DNA of 64,000 nucleotides from Chitinophagaceae bacterium (GTDB lineage Bacteria; Bacteroidota; Bacteroidia; Chitinophagales; Chitinophagaceae): NCBI GenBank assembly GCA_027484165.1, contig JAIXWH010000102.1, positions 1 to 64,000 of the forward strand, read 5' to 3'. Shown piece by piece: positions 45,792 to 54,773 of this stretch (position 1 is its first letter; each line of letters starts with the position of its first letter). The notes under the pieces were generated by a model. It saw only the letters and a program-made list of their open reading frames with translations, ran no database searches and was not told where the DNA came from. The position numbers and the translations under genes were made by a program.

Positions 45792-47036
45792 TTAACTAGC
45801 CAATTTATCATATAAACCCTTGGTTTCTCGCTCTATTTTAAGTGAGGTTACCCTTGCATATCGCTGAGTCTGTGAAATTTTGGAGTGTCCTACCATTTTA
45901 GATACACTTTCTATGGGCACCCCATTTTCGAGCGCCAGTGTGGTAGCAAAAGTATGTCTGCCCACGTGGGTGGTGATTTTCTTTTGAATGGATAATATGG
46001 CAAACAATTCTTTTAGATACTGATTGAATTTTTGGTTGGAAATTTTAGGAGCAAGCAACATTTCAGCAGAAAACTCAAGCCATCCGCTACTCCATTGATC
46101 GAGCAATATTTTAGCAGGAGGAAAAAGTGGAACCATAAACTCTACTCCTGTTTTTTCTCGTTTCTTTCTGATTAGATATTGTCCACTCACCGGATTATAT
46201 TCTACATGAAGCCTTTTCAAATTTTGCAAATCTATGTAAGCCATACCTGTGTGTATGCAGAACAAAAACAGTTCTCTTGTTTTGTTGAGATAAGACTTTT
46301 GCAATGTTACATTTTTAAGCAGTTGTATCTCTTCATAATTCAGCACTTCAATATCTACATCCTTATAAGAGAGTTTCTTTCCAGCAAATGCATTATGATT
46401 GGTCCATCTGTTGTCAACAGCAATGCGGTATATCTTCTTAAATATCTGTAACATCTTCATGGTGGCATTATGACCATTCTTGCATTCTGATTTTAGATAC
46501 AGTTCAAAATCATCTATGAAATTCCTGTTGATTCGGCTAAAAGACAGATCGTTGCAATGGTATGATGATTTTACAAAATCGCACAGGTGTTTCATACAGG
46601 TATGATGTTTCAAGATATTTGAACGCTGAGAGAGTAAAGGATTTTGTTTCTCCAGTTTCAAAATAAAACTATTAAAGACCCCAAACAGAGAGTAGGTCTT
46701 CTTGGTTTCTTCAGAAAAAGCAAGATTATAAATTTCACGCAGTGTTGGTGATGCAGCGTTTTGGGTGAATAAATAAAAAGCGCCCATTAGCTTTTGTTTA
46801 TACTCTTCAAATACTTCATCTATTTGTTTTTGGTGATAAGGGTTGTTTTTTAGTTTATGTGAGTTGCTATCCCAATCTTCAAAACACACTTTTATACCCA
46901 GGCTTTTATCAATTTGCATGAACTGATAATTGATGCGCATGTAGATAGTGGACTCACTAACAGTGAGTGATTTCCTTTTGGGATAGAGTGAAAATTTCGG
47001 TTTTTCTGTTGCTACAATTGCGGTATTACGAACCAT
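45792..47036 (-). CDS. tyrosine recombinase / integrase (Bacteroidota SAM-like type)
   Basis: Arm-binding-like N-terminus; FCIHTGMAYIDLQNL, KKITTHVGRHTFATTLALENGVPIESVSKMVGHSKISQTQRYARV. Confidence 0.95.
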   Translation of the reverse strand: MVRNTAIVATEKPKFSLYPKRKSLTVSESTIYMRINYQFMQIDKSLGIKVCFEDWDSNSHKLKNNPYHQKQIDEVFEEYKQKLMGAFYLFTQNAASPTLREIYNLAFSEETKKTYSLFGVFNSFILKLEKQNPLLSQRSNILKHHTCMKHLCDFVKSSYHCNDLSFSRINRNFIDDFELYLKSECKNGHNATMKMLQIFKKIYRIAVDNRWTNHNAFAGKKLSYKDVDIEVLNYEEIQLLKNVTLQKSYLNKTRELFLFCIHTGMAYIDLQNLKRLHVEYNPVSGQYLIRKKREKTGVEFMVPLFPPAKILLDQWSSGWLEFSAEMLLAPKISNQKFNQYLKELFAILSIQKKITTHVGRHTFATTLALENGVPIESVSKMVGHSKISQTQRYARVTSLKIERETKGLYDKLAS

Positions 47037-47209
47037 GATTTTGTTGTTTTTAATGTTGATTCTAATGATTATACAAAATTATTTGTGGTGTAACAACAAC
47101 AGAAACGCAAAGTAAGGAAGGGCTGGGAAAGATAGGGAAAGTGATGTAAACAGTGGTTTGTATTGAGTGTAAGCGAGGATGAAAAGACGATTTTCAAACC
47201 TTGAGGTAT

Positions 47210-47229
47210 ACTCACTAAAAAACTCACCA
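47210..47229. repeat. Arm-type repeat, right end (ACTCACTAAAAAACTCACCA)
   Basis: Matches 640-660; inverted TTTTAGTGAGTTT follows at about 47243. Confidence 0.5.
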
Positions 47230-47329
47230 TTTTGTGGTGAGCGTTTTAGTGAGTTTGGGTGCATTGGTGAGCAAAGTTTTTTGGGGGTTCCCAACCTTGC
47301 TCAATTCTGCGCGATTTTGGTCTTAGACC

Positions 47330-47343
47330 TGCGGACCGGACGG
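47330..47343. repeat. Candidate att core, right copy (TGCGGACCGGACGG)
   Basis: Identical to 565-578. Confidence 0.6.
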
Positions 47344-47678
47344 AAAATGAACATTTCCTCTCAATCCCTTGTATTTCCTATGTTTTTTACTCCCTTGTAC
47401 TTGCTTGGTAACCATTTGGAAACCCAGTAGCTAAAGATGGGGACTTTAACTTAAGCTAAAGTAGTTAACCATTAGCAGAGCAAATGTATCAAATTAATAC
47501 ATATTTTTTCAAAATAAGCGTCCGTATTTTTTTCTTCCCTAATATTAATATTTCAATGTAAAGTCTCCTTGAGTGATATTCATTCGGTAAGAAATACGCA
47601 TTTGCTTTTTGTTATTTCCATCTGCTATATAAGCTGCATTTTCCTGCACTTTTTAAAATCATATTTACTTAGGCAATT

Positions 47679-47705
47679 GGCAATGGGTATATATATACCA
47701 TTGCC
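47679..47705. promoter_or_regulatory. Palindrome GGCAATGGGTATATATATACCATTGCC
   Basis: About 54 bp upstream of the RteC-like ORF. Confidence 0.5.
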
Positions 47706-47758
47706 ATATTGCCATGAGTGATTTTACCGATTTAAGAAAATAAACTAAAAAGTAAATT

Positions 47759-48615
47759 ATGATTAAACTACTTACGGAAACCCTAATGCAACTACAAATT
47801 GCGAGAGTTCAAGTACACTCATTTTCAGCACGAAAGCAAGTAACATTATTTGAGAGCGTATCATCTCCAGAAATCAGCTTTAACAACTACAGGCTGACTT
47901 CTGATTATCATTTCTATCTGGATTCCCTATATCGTCAGTGCAAGTCATCGCTTGAGGATTATATGAATGCCAGTGAGCATGAATCTGAACGCCTAAAAAA
48001 AAACATAGATTTATTTAGGTTTGAAGTAAGAGAATTCAAAAACAGGTATTTTCCAAAAAATAACGAGCAAATACTTTTTAATCGAGTTGAATTTGTAAAG
48101 ACCCCATTATCAAATATTAACGATGATGCTGGGCTGAAAAAAAAATCACTGGATATTTCAACATTCAATATCAATTCATTGATATGCTTGACCAACTATT
48201 ATTTCATCGCATCCAACATCTAGAAAGATTCTTTACCAATAAAAGTTTAAAAGAATTAACTCTTTCTGATACTTTGAATATACCCACTAGTAAAGAACTT
48301 TCAGCTTATCACAAAGGCCAGTTAAGTTTATTTCCAAAAGAGAGCGGAAATACATTTTTGAAATGGACAAGAGATAAAGTTTCATTTGTAGAACTATTTG
48401 TTACCATTTATGAAAGCAAGGCTGTTCTTGGGAAAAATGACCAACCTGTTTCTAAAAAAGACTTCTTAGAAGTATTAATGTGGTTTTTTAACATCAGAAT
48501 ATCTCAATGGTCGAGATTGTTAAATGCAGCAATGGATAGAAAAATAAAGCGTGAAAGTCCCTATTTACAAGAGTTAAGCCATTTGTACAATGAAATGGTA
48601 AATAGGCGTATCTAA
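47759..48615 (+). pseudogene. RteC-like regulator split in two frames (47759-48223 and 48184-48615)
   Basis: Second ORF has an RteC-like C-terminus (VSFVELFVTIYESKAV...FLEVLMWFFNIRISQWSRLLNAAMDRK); frames meet at the A9 tract 48137-48145. Confidence 0.5.
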
Positions 48616-48624
48616 TAAATCTCA

Positions 48625-48646
48625 TGTAAGTTACATGTAACTTACA
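48625..48646. promoter_or_regulatory. 22-bp perfect palindrome TGTAAGTTACATGTAACTTACA
   Basis: Exact self-complement, about 48 bp upstream of the HTH gene. Confidence 0.6.
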
Positions 48647-48693
48647 CAAAGAAGTTTTCGAAAGGACATAGCATTGCATCCTGAATTAAAATC

Positions 48694-49005
48694 ATGATGC
48701 AAATGAAAAATAAAATATCAATACCTAAAGCCGACTATGAAAAAATCATCGATAAAGTCTCCCAACTAGAAAATGAAGTAGCTAAGCTGAAAGAAATGAA
48801 CAGTCTTATTCCTGAGAAAGAAAGGTATATGGACATTAAAAACGCATGTACTCTATTGGGCATTAGTAGAGCAAATTTATACCGTATTATGGAAAGAGGT
48901 GAACTAGGCTATACATTAATAGGAAGACAAAGAAGGCTACTGATACTTGATTTAGAGGAGTATTTTGAAAAGCAACGCAAAGAAGCCCTAGACTCAATTC
49001 TATAA
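48694..49005 (+). CDS. HTH excisionase-type DNA-binding protein
   Basis: YMDIKNACTLLGISRANLYRIMERGELGYTLIGRQRRLLILDLEEYF. Confidence 0.8.
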   Translation: MMQMKNKISIPKADYEKIIDKVSQLENEVAKLKEMNSLIPEKERYMDIKNACTLLGISRANLYRIMERGELGYTLIGRQRRLLILDLEEYFEKQRKEALDSIL

Positions 49006-49023
49006 TTACCTAAATCAACTTCC

Positions 49024-51099
49024 ATGCCACTCAATAAAGAAGCAATTTTATATAAAACCAACAAAGGGCTTGACATTTTCAAATATTTTTTAGGAAATAG
49101 ATTTACTAAAGTCGGTAAATCATTTAAAAGCCCATTTTACCAAGACAGCAAAGCTTCATGCTATGTCTATCTTGACAAAAAATCAAATACCTATAAATTT
49201 AAAGATTTCGGAGATTCCGAATACAGTGGAGATTGCTTTTTCTTCGTAAGTAAAACATTCGGCTATAGTTGTGATGATAAAAGTGATTTTATAAAAGTGC
49301 TTGAAATCATTGATGGAGAACTTGGATTAGGTCTTGAAGATCAAAAACAAAAATTTGAGCGTATTGTAAGAGACAGCAATGGTGCTGTAACAACTGCTGT
49401 TAATATTCCTTCAATTCATGATGGTTTTGTAACAGCCAAAAATAAACTACCCATTCAATATAAGGAGTTTTCAAAAGAAGAACTTCTATTTTGGAGTCAA
49501 TATAGCATTTCATTTGATGTGTTAAAGCGATATAATGTTCTCTCAATCGAAACCTATCACGGGATAAGTAAAGAGAATAAAGAATTCATTTTACAGAATA
49601 AAAATGATCAGCCAATTTTTGGTTACCAAGGACGTAGATATACAAAAATCTATCGTCCATATTCACAATTAAGATTTCTGTATACAGGTGAAATAACTGA
49701 AAACTATGTTTTTGGCTTAGAACAACTTCCTGTTCGGGGTGATATACTTTTCATTACAGGTGGAGAGAAAGATGTTTTAAGTTTGGTGTCACATGGATTT
49801 CACGCTATTTGTCTTAACAGTGAAACAGCTCACATACCAAAGAATCTACTAAGAGGTTTAAGCTACCGATTCAAGCACATTACACTGCTTTATGATACTG
49901 ATGAAACAGGAAAAAATTCAATGGTAAAACTTATCAAAGAATATAAGAGCTTTCAAATCAAATCGCTGCTGCTACCGTTACCAGGTACAAAAAAGGAAAA
50001 AGATATTTCTGATTTTTTCAAATTAGGACATTCGTCTGATGATTTAATGATGCTCTTTTTAGAGATGCTTGACCAATTATACGAAGACACAATTTCTGTT
50101 ATGAAAAGTTGTGAGATTGACTTTGACAATCCACCTAAAGCACCGGAACCATTAATAACAATCAATGATGTGACAATTGGCTCTCCAGGTAATATTGTTT
50201 GTGTTGCAGGTGCAGAAGGGAGCGGAAAAACTAACTATTTAGGTGGATTACTTTCTGGGACATTAAACCCTGATAATACAAGCATTGATACACTAGGGAC
50301 TTATGTAAAACAAAATGAAAATAAGAAAGCTGTTTTGCTTTATGACACAGAACAATCAGAGTATCAGTTATACAAAAATGTTTCTTATATCGTTAAGAGA
50401 GCCTCATTAAATCACCCTCCTTCCTGGTTTAAAACATTTGGTCTTGTTGGCATTTCACGTAACGAGCGAATGAACTTGATTTTAGAATCAATGGATCGTT
50501 TATACTATGAACACGGAGGGATTCACATGGTCGTAATTGACGGTATAGCTGATTTGCTCAATGGCGTGAATGATGAGGAGAGTTCTGTAAAACTTATTGA
50601 AGAATTATTTCGTATGGCAGCAATTTACAACACCTGTATTATTTGTGTGGTTCACATGGCTCCTTCGGGAATGAAACTTCGTGGCCACCTTGGTTCAGAG
50701 GTTCAACGCAAAGCCGCCGGGATTTTACTCATTGAAAAAGAAACAAACGCAAATTGCAGTGTAGTAAAAGCTTTAAAAGTTCGTGACGGTTCTCCATTAG
50801 ATGTTCCATTAATTCAATTCGGTTGGAGCAAATCTGAAGGTCGCCATGTTTTCCTGGGTGAGAAAAGTAAAGAAGAATCTGAAACACGAAAGTTAAACGA
50901 ACTTAACGAAGTTGCTAAGGCGATATTTTCCAATAGACAGTTTATTCCTTCTTCTGAATTGGTAAAGTTTGTTATGGAAGAAATGGATGTAAAGGAAAGA
51001 ATGGCCAGAAACTATATAAAATTCATGAAAGACCATGAGATAATAGAGAGATCAAATACCGGGAATGGTGATTATTCCTTGCCTTTACCACCTTTTTAA
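49024..51099 (+). CDS. Toprim primase / RepA-like helicase
   Basis: LFITGGEKDVLSLVSHGFHAICLNSE, LLYDTDETG (toprim); CVAGAEGSGKTNYL, MVVIDGIADLLNG (RecA-like ATPase). Confidence 0.8.
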   Translation: MPLNKEAILYKTNKGLDIFKYFLGNRFTKVGKSFKSPFYQDSKASCYVYLDKKSNTYKFKDFGDSEYSGDCFFFVSKTFGYSCDDKSDFIKVLEIIDGELGLGLEDQKQKFERIVRDSNGAVTTAVNIPSIHDGFVTAKNKLPIQYKEFSKEELLFWSQYSISFDVLKRYNVLSIETYHGISKENKEFILQNKNDQPIFGYQGRRYTKIYRPYSQLRFLYTGEITENYVFGLEQLPVRGDILFITGGEKDVLSLVSHGFHAICLNSETAHIPKNLLRGLSYRFKHITLLYDTDETGKNSMVKLIKEYKSFQIKSLLLPLPGTKKEKDISDFFKLGHSSDDLMMLFLEMLDQLYEDTISVMKSCEIDFDNPPKAPEPLITINDVTIGSPGNIVCVAGAEGSGKTNYLGGLLSGTLNPDNTSIDTLGTYVKQNENKKAVLLYDTEQSEYQLYKNVSYIVKRASLNHPPSWFKTFGLVGISRNERMNLILESMDRLYYEHGGIHMVVIDGIADLLNGVNDEESSVKLIEELFRMAAIYNTCIICVVHMAPSGMKLRGHLGSEVQRKAAGILLIEKETNANCSVVKALKVRDGSPLDVPLIQFGWSKSEGRHVFLGEKSKEESETRKLNELNEVAKAIFSNRQFIPSSELVKFVMEEMDVKERMARNYIKFMKDHEIIERSNTGNGDYSLPLPPF

Positions 51100-51156
51100 C
51101 AGCTTTTTCCTATGATTTTCCGAAAAATTGCCAGTTTCGCCCCCATTTTTCTGGCA

Positions 51157-51185
51157 AAAGTCCCATGGTTTTACTATGGGACTTT
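51157..51185 (+). terminator. Putative terminator hairpin
   Basis: AAAGTCCCAT / ATGGGACTTT 10-bp stem, after the 51099 stop. Confidence 0.5.
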
Positions 51186-51293
51186 GGTTTTTAAGATTCA
51201 ATTACTACATATCCCTTATAAAAAAGGAAAAATTGATCAAAATGAATTACAAACATCAGAAATAAAACACCCAGCTCATTTCATAAAATTTCA

Positions 51294-51332
51294 ATTGCAC
51301 CAAAATTGCACCAATTGCACCATGATTGTACC
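51294..51332. repeat. Iteron-like repeats, four copies of ATTGCACC/ATTGTACC
   Basis: Copies at 51294, 51305, 51314, 51325. Confidence 0.5.
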
Positions 51333-51452
51333 AAAACAACGAACAAAACATTTCAAATTTTAGGAAATATCTGATTTTGGCTATAAATTTATCATATTAA
51401 ACCTGATGCTTAATATGCTTTTTGCTATCAGGAAAAGCGATAAATTTGTATC

Positions 51453-51746
51453 ATGCTAAATCAAGATAAAACATTAGACTCACTTGTTTCAGGCGGCTTA
51501 ATTGGCGCAGCTTTGGGTTTATTACTATCAAAAGACAAAGAAGAAGGAATGGCAATTGGAGGAATATTAGGGGCGGCAATTTCTGCTACCATGAAAGCAA
51601 ATCAAGAAGCTAAAAAAACTAAGATTCCCGTTTACATCAAAGAAAATAGTAAAATATTTGCTGTTGACGCATCCGGCAATAAAAGATTTATTAAGAGAAT
51701 AGAAAAACCAACTCAAAATTTTTCCGGGCAATTTAAACTAAAGTAA
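51453..51746 (+). CDS. glycine-zipper-like small protein
   Basis: SGGLIGAALGLLLSKDKEEGMAIGGILGAAISAT; directly upstream of zeta-toxin-like gene. Confidence 0.55.
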   Translation: MLNQDKTLDSLVSGGLIGAALGLLLSKDKEEGMAIGGILGAAISATMKANQEAKKTKIPVYIKENSKIFAVDASGNKRFIKRIEKPTQNFSGQFKLK

Positions 51747-51747
51747 T

Positions 51748-52479
51748 ATGGCAATTAAGCGTATGCGTGTATTTGCCGGCCCAAATGGTTCAGGAAAAAC
51801 TACAATTTTTAAAGGAATACTATCAGAGAATCAGGTCAATCTAGGAGTTTATGTAAATGCTGATGAAATTGAGGCTCAATTAAATGTCAATTCTTTTATT
51901 GATTTTAATGATTACCAAATAACCTTAGACAAGGAACAAATACAAGATTTTTTTAAAAAAAGTAGCTTCTCTCCCTCAAAAAGAAAAGAAGAAGATTTGT
52001 ATCAAAAAATATCAATAGAAAATAATTTTTTAACTACTACTGCTGTTATTGATTCCTACCTAGCAGCAGATTTAGCAGAATTTATAAGACAACAACTTTT
52101 AGTTAATGGTATATCTTTCACCTATGAAACTGTAATGAGCCATCCCGGGAAAATAGATTTTCTGAAGAAGGCAAGAGAAAACGGTTTTAGAGTTTATTTA
52201 TATTATGTCGCAACGGATGATCCTGATATAAATATTAACCGTGTTAAGGTAAGAATTGAACAAGATGGCCATTCTGTGCCTGACGAAGTCATAAGTAACC
52301 GTTACTATAAAAGCCTTAATAATTTGAGAGAGGCTGTAAAACAAACCGACCGAGCTTATATTTTTGATAATTCAGAAACACAAGCGAACTTAATAGCCGA
52401 AATCAACGATGGTACTGATGTTACTATGAATGATGCGGTTGAGATGCCTAAATGGGTTGAGGAATATTTGTTGAAGTAA
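51748..52479 (+). CDS. zeta-toxin family protein
   Basis: MRVFAGPNGSGKTTIFKGIL, GVYVNADEIEAQL, ISFTYETVMSHPGKIDFLKKARENGFRVYLYYVATDD. Confidence 0.8.
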   Translation: MAIKRMRVFAGPNGSGKTTIFKGILSENQVNLGVYVNADEIEAQLNVNSFIDFNDYQITLDKEQIQDFFKKSSFSPSKRKEEDLYQKISIENNFLTTTAVIDSYLAADLAEFIRQQLLVNGISFTYETVMSHPGKIDFLKKARENGFRVYLYYVATDDPDININRVKVRIEQDGHSVPDEVISNRYYKSLNNLREAVKQTDRAYIFDNSETQANLIAEINDGTDVTMNDAVEMPKWVEEYLLK

Positions 52480-52487
52480 AATCCGTT

Positions 52488-52973
52488 TTATTCAACGTTA
52501 TTTTTATTCATGATTTCCTTAGTAATCGTTTCCAACAGCTCCTTTTTGACTTTTAAATTTGCTTGTGAAATTGCTCCGCAAATAAAACTAATTGCGGTTC
52601 CAAGTTGAACTTCAATTGCCATTGATTTGACAATTACCACTTGCTTTTTGTTAACCTCATCGATAATTAGATGCAGTAGCTTAGGGTCAAATTGTAATGA
52701 ATGTGCAACTTGATTTCTAAGTTTATTTAGAGACTTAAGTTCAACTTTGAATAGGTCAGAGATACCCATCATGTGAGCTATCATAACTTTATTTGAAAAT
52801 GATAATTTTTCTGGATCAAACTCTCTGGGATTTTCTACTGACATTTCTATAACTCGTATTAATTGACGCTCTACTACAATATGTCCGCGGATAATAATCC
52901 CCTCTATTTCGGTAAATCTTTTGAAGTCTTTAGCGTGTTGATCGGCCAGAGTTTTAATATCGTCATTTTCCAT
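52488..52973 (-). CDS. HEPN-like protein
   Basis: LRNQVAHSL (R-x4-H motif) in an all-helical-looking 161 aa protein. Confidence 0.45.
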   Translation of the reverse strand: MENDDIKTLADQHAKDFKRFTEIEGIIIRGHIVVERQLIRVIEMSVENPREFDPEKLSFSNKVMIAHMMGISDLFKVELKSLNKLRNQVAHSLQFDPKLLHLIIDEVNKKQVVIVKSMAIEVQLGTAISFICGAISQANLKVKKELLETITKEIMNKNNVE

Positions 52974-52999
52974 GTAACAGATTGTTTTTAATCAAATTT

Positions 53000-53134
53000 G
53001 CATAACGTTTTTTGGCTTGCCGCAGAGGGGGACTTTTAGCATTAAAGTTCAATTAGAGCACTACACTTCGGCTAATCTCAAAACTGTCATAGAAGCAAGC
53101 CAACCCCCATTTCGGCAACCGATGTTATTGGCTG
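53000..53134 (-). repeat. attC-like repeat R1
   Basis: GCATAACG...TTGGCTTGCCG ... CGGCAACCGATGTTATTGGC; internal GCATTAAAGTTCAATTA. Confidence 0.5.
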
Positions 53135-53145
53135 GCTTTCTCTTT

Positions 53146-53682
53146 TTATAATACTGTCCTTTCAATTGTTAATGCTAAGATTTTGTCTTGTAATAAATTT
53201 ACCAATTCATCTGTATTTGTGAACTCTTCAATTTCTTCTCTTGAGAGTAAAAGAACTGAAACTTTATCTCTTATTACAGCATTTATTACTTCGCTATGAG
53301 CATTGCTAACACCGTCAGCAACTCCCGTAATACCACTTAATGAAATTAAAATCCCTGTCGAAACTCCGCAATCTCTTAGCTTGTCAATAAACCACCGAAC
53401 ATCAGCACTACCAAGTCTGTTCGCAGTGTTCTTACATTCTGTTATAATCACGAAGTCGAGAAAATACAAATCTGAAATTCGCTTGTCGTTTTTGAAAACA
53501 ACGTCTAATTCATGGGCTCTAACTCCGTCAAGAATGTTTTTTTTATGAAATCGAACTCCTGGCACTTTGTCGAATAAATATACCGTTAGTTGTTCAAGGA
53601 TGTCACCTTTTTCGTCAGCAGTTGGTGCATCATTAGAGTCTTGCAAAAGTTTTCTTATATGTAGATTTGAATACCTTGCCAT
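53146..53682 (-). CDS. Mrr-like PD-(D/E)XK nuclease
   Basis: GDILEQLTVYLFDKVPGV...HELDVVFKN...FVIITECKNTANRLGSADVRWFIDKLRDCGVSTGILIS. Confidence 0.7.
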   Translation of the reverse strand: MARYSNLHIRKLLQDSNDAPTADEKGDILEQLTVYLFDKVPGVRFHKKNILDGVRAHELDVVFKNDKRISDLYFLDFVIITECKNTANRLGSADVRWFIDKLRDCGVSTGILISLSGITGVADGVSNAHSEVINAVIRDKVSVLLLSREEIEEFTNTDELVNLLQDKILALTIERTVL

Positions 53683-53684
53683 AA

Positions 53685-54590
53685 CTAGTGTCCGTGAGCT
53701 ATTTTATTTCTACTAGTTAGGATTACACTTTCAAAAGTGCTGTTCATCAAATCATTTATGAAGTCTTCTACATCATAAGATATTATTAATGGGTTTAATG
53801 TTGACTGAAACTTATGTCTTTTACCTGTTTTGTCAAGATAAAGTAGAAGTGCAACTTTTGCATCTGAAGTTTCAGCGTATTTCTTTATTTGATGCTCTGC
53901 ATTTTTAAATATATCATCACTTAGACTTCCAAACTTGGCTTCAACGATTATTGGATTGCCAATTATTCTTCCAAGTTTGTTACTCCATAAAGCAAAGTCT
54001 ATTCCAATGTCTGGACCTTTGCTATTGTCAGCATATTTTAAGTGTATGGTCTTGAATATTCCTTCAATAACATACTCCAATTCTCTACCATGTCCACTTT
54101 CTCTTAATCTCTTTGTCTGTTGAAGCAATGACTTTAAAACTTCAATTTTGTCGTTATCGTAAGTGTCAATTGGTTTTTCATTTGACTTTTCTGTCCTCTT
54201 TGTAGGTTTTCTTTTTGCCTTTATTTCATCAATAAATCCCAACAAAGTTATTTTTAGAAATGCTCTATCATTTAGATTTGCTGTTAATGATAGCTTGTTC
54301 TCGATATAGAAAGGTAAACTTGCCTCTTTGTCAATAATAATTAAAGAAGGTTTTCCAAGTCCTTCGCAAACGCCTATTTCATAAAGAACATTTTTAATGT
54401 CTTTGGAAACTACAAAAACTGCAAAGTCTGCCTGTCTTAATTTTCTTTTTAAAATATCTTGAATTGAGCTGCCAATTGAAAAGTCATATAGGTCGAAAGT
54501 TACTACATTATTTTCCGCCAACACTGACTTAACCCAAGAAAGGTCGGTGTCGTAAGAAGCTGATAAAAAACATTTATAATGTCTATCCAT
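53685..54590 (-). CDS. TIR-like domain fused to PD-(D/E)XK nuclease-like domain
   Basis: YKCFLSASYDTDLSWVKSVL...FAVFVVSKDIKNVLYEIGVCEGLGKPSLIIID; C-term GPDIGIDFALWSN...NPIIVEAKFGS. Confidence 0.65.
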   Translation of the reverse strand: MDRHYKCFLSASYDTDLSWVKSVLAENNVVTFDLYDFSIGSSIQDILKRKLRQADFAVFVVSKDIKNVLYEIGVCEGLGKPSLIIIDKEASLPFYIENKLSLTANLNDRAFLKITLLGFIDEIKAKRKPTKRTEKSNEKPIDTYDNDKIEVLKSLLQQTKRLRESGHGRELEYVIEGIFKTIHLKYADNSKGPDIGIDFALWSNKLGRIIGNPIIVEAKFGSLSDDIFKNAEHQIKKYAETSDAKVALLLYLDKTGKRHKFQSTLNPLIISYDVEDFINDLMNSTFESVILTSRNKIAHGH

Positions 54591-54629
54591 TTTATTGTCT
54601 ATGTTTCATTTGTGTCGTCATTTAAGCTT

Positions 54630-54765
54630 GCCACTAAGGGTTTCGAGCTTAGCGAAGGTGGCAATTTACACCACAAATGTTGATGCGGAGAACCAAACTT
54701 TGATTAACGACAAATGTGTCTGCGGAGCGCTGAACCGCCACTTTTGCCAGACTCGTGTTAGTGGC
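54630..54765 (-). repeat. attC-like repeat R2
   Basis: GCCACTAAGGGTTTCGAGCTTAGCGAAGGTGGC ... GCCACTTTTGCCAGACTCGTGTTAGTGGC. Confidence 0.5.
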
Positions 54766-54773
54766 TGTGCTTT

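Larger units (their letters stand above)
566..47343. mobile_element. Candidate integrative element of about 46.8 kb
   Basis: Flanking 14-bp direct repeat, paired arm-type repeats inside both ends, tyrosine recombinase at right end, excisionase-like HTH. Confidence 0.5.

Noticed and set aside
47079-47430. Overlapping ORFs 47079-47294 (-) and 47179-47430 (+)
   Set aside because: Lie over the arm repeats and att core; no recognisable protein features, treated as non-coding.
51112-51363. 83-aa ORF after the primase
   Set aside because: Spans a terminator hairpin and the iteron-like repeats; its C-terminus is just translated repeats.
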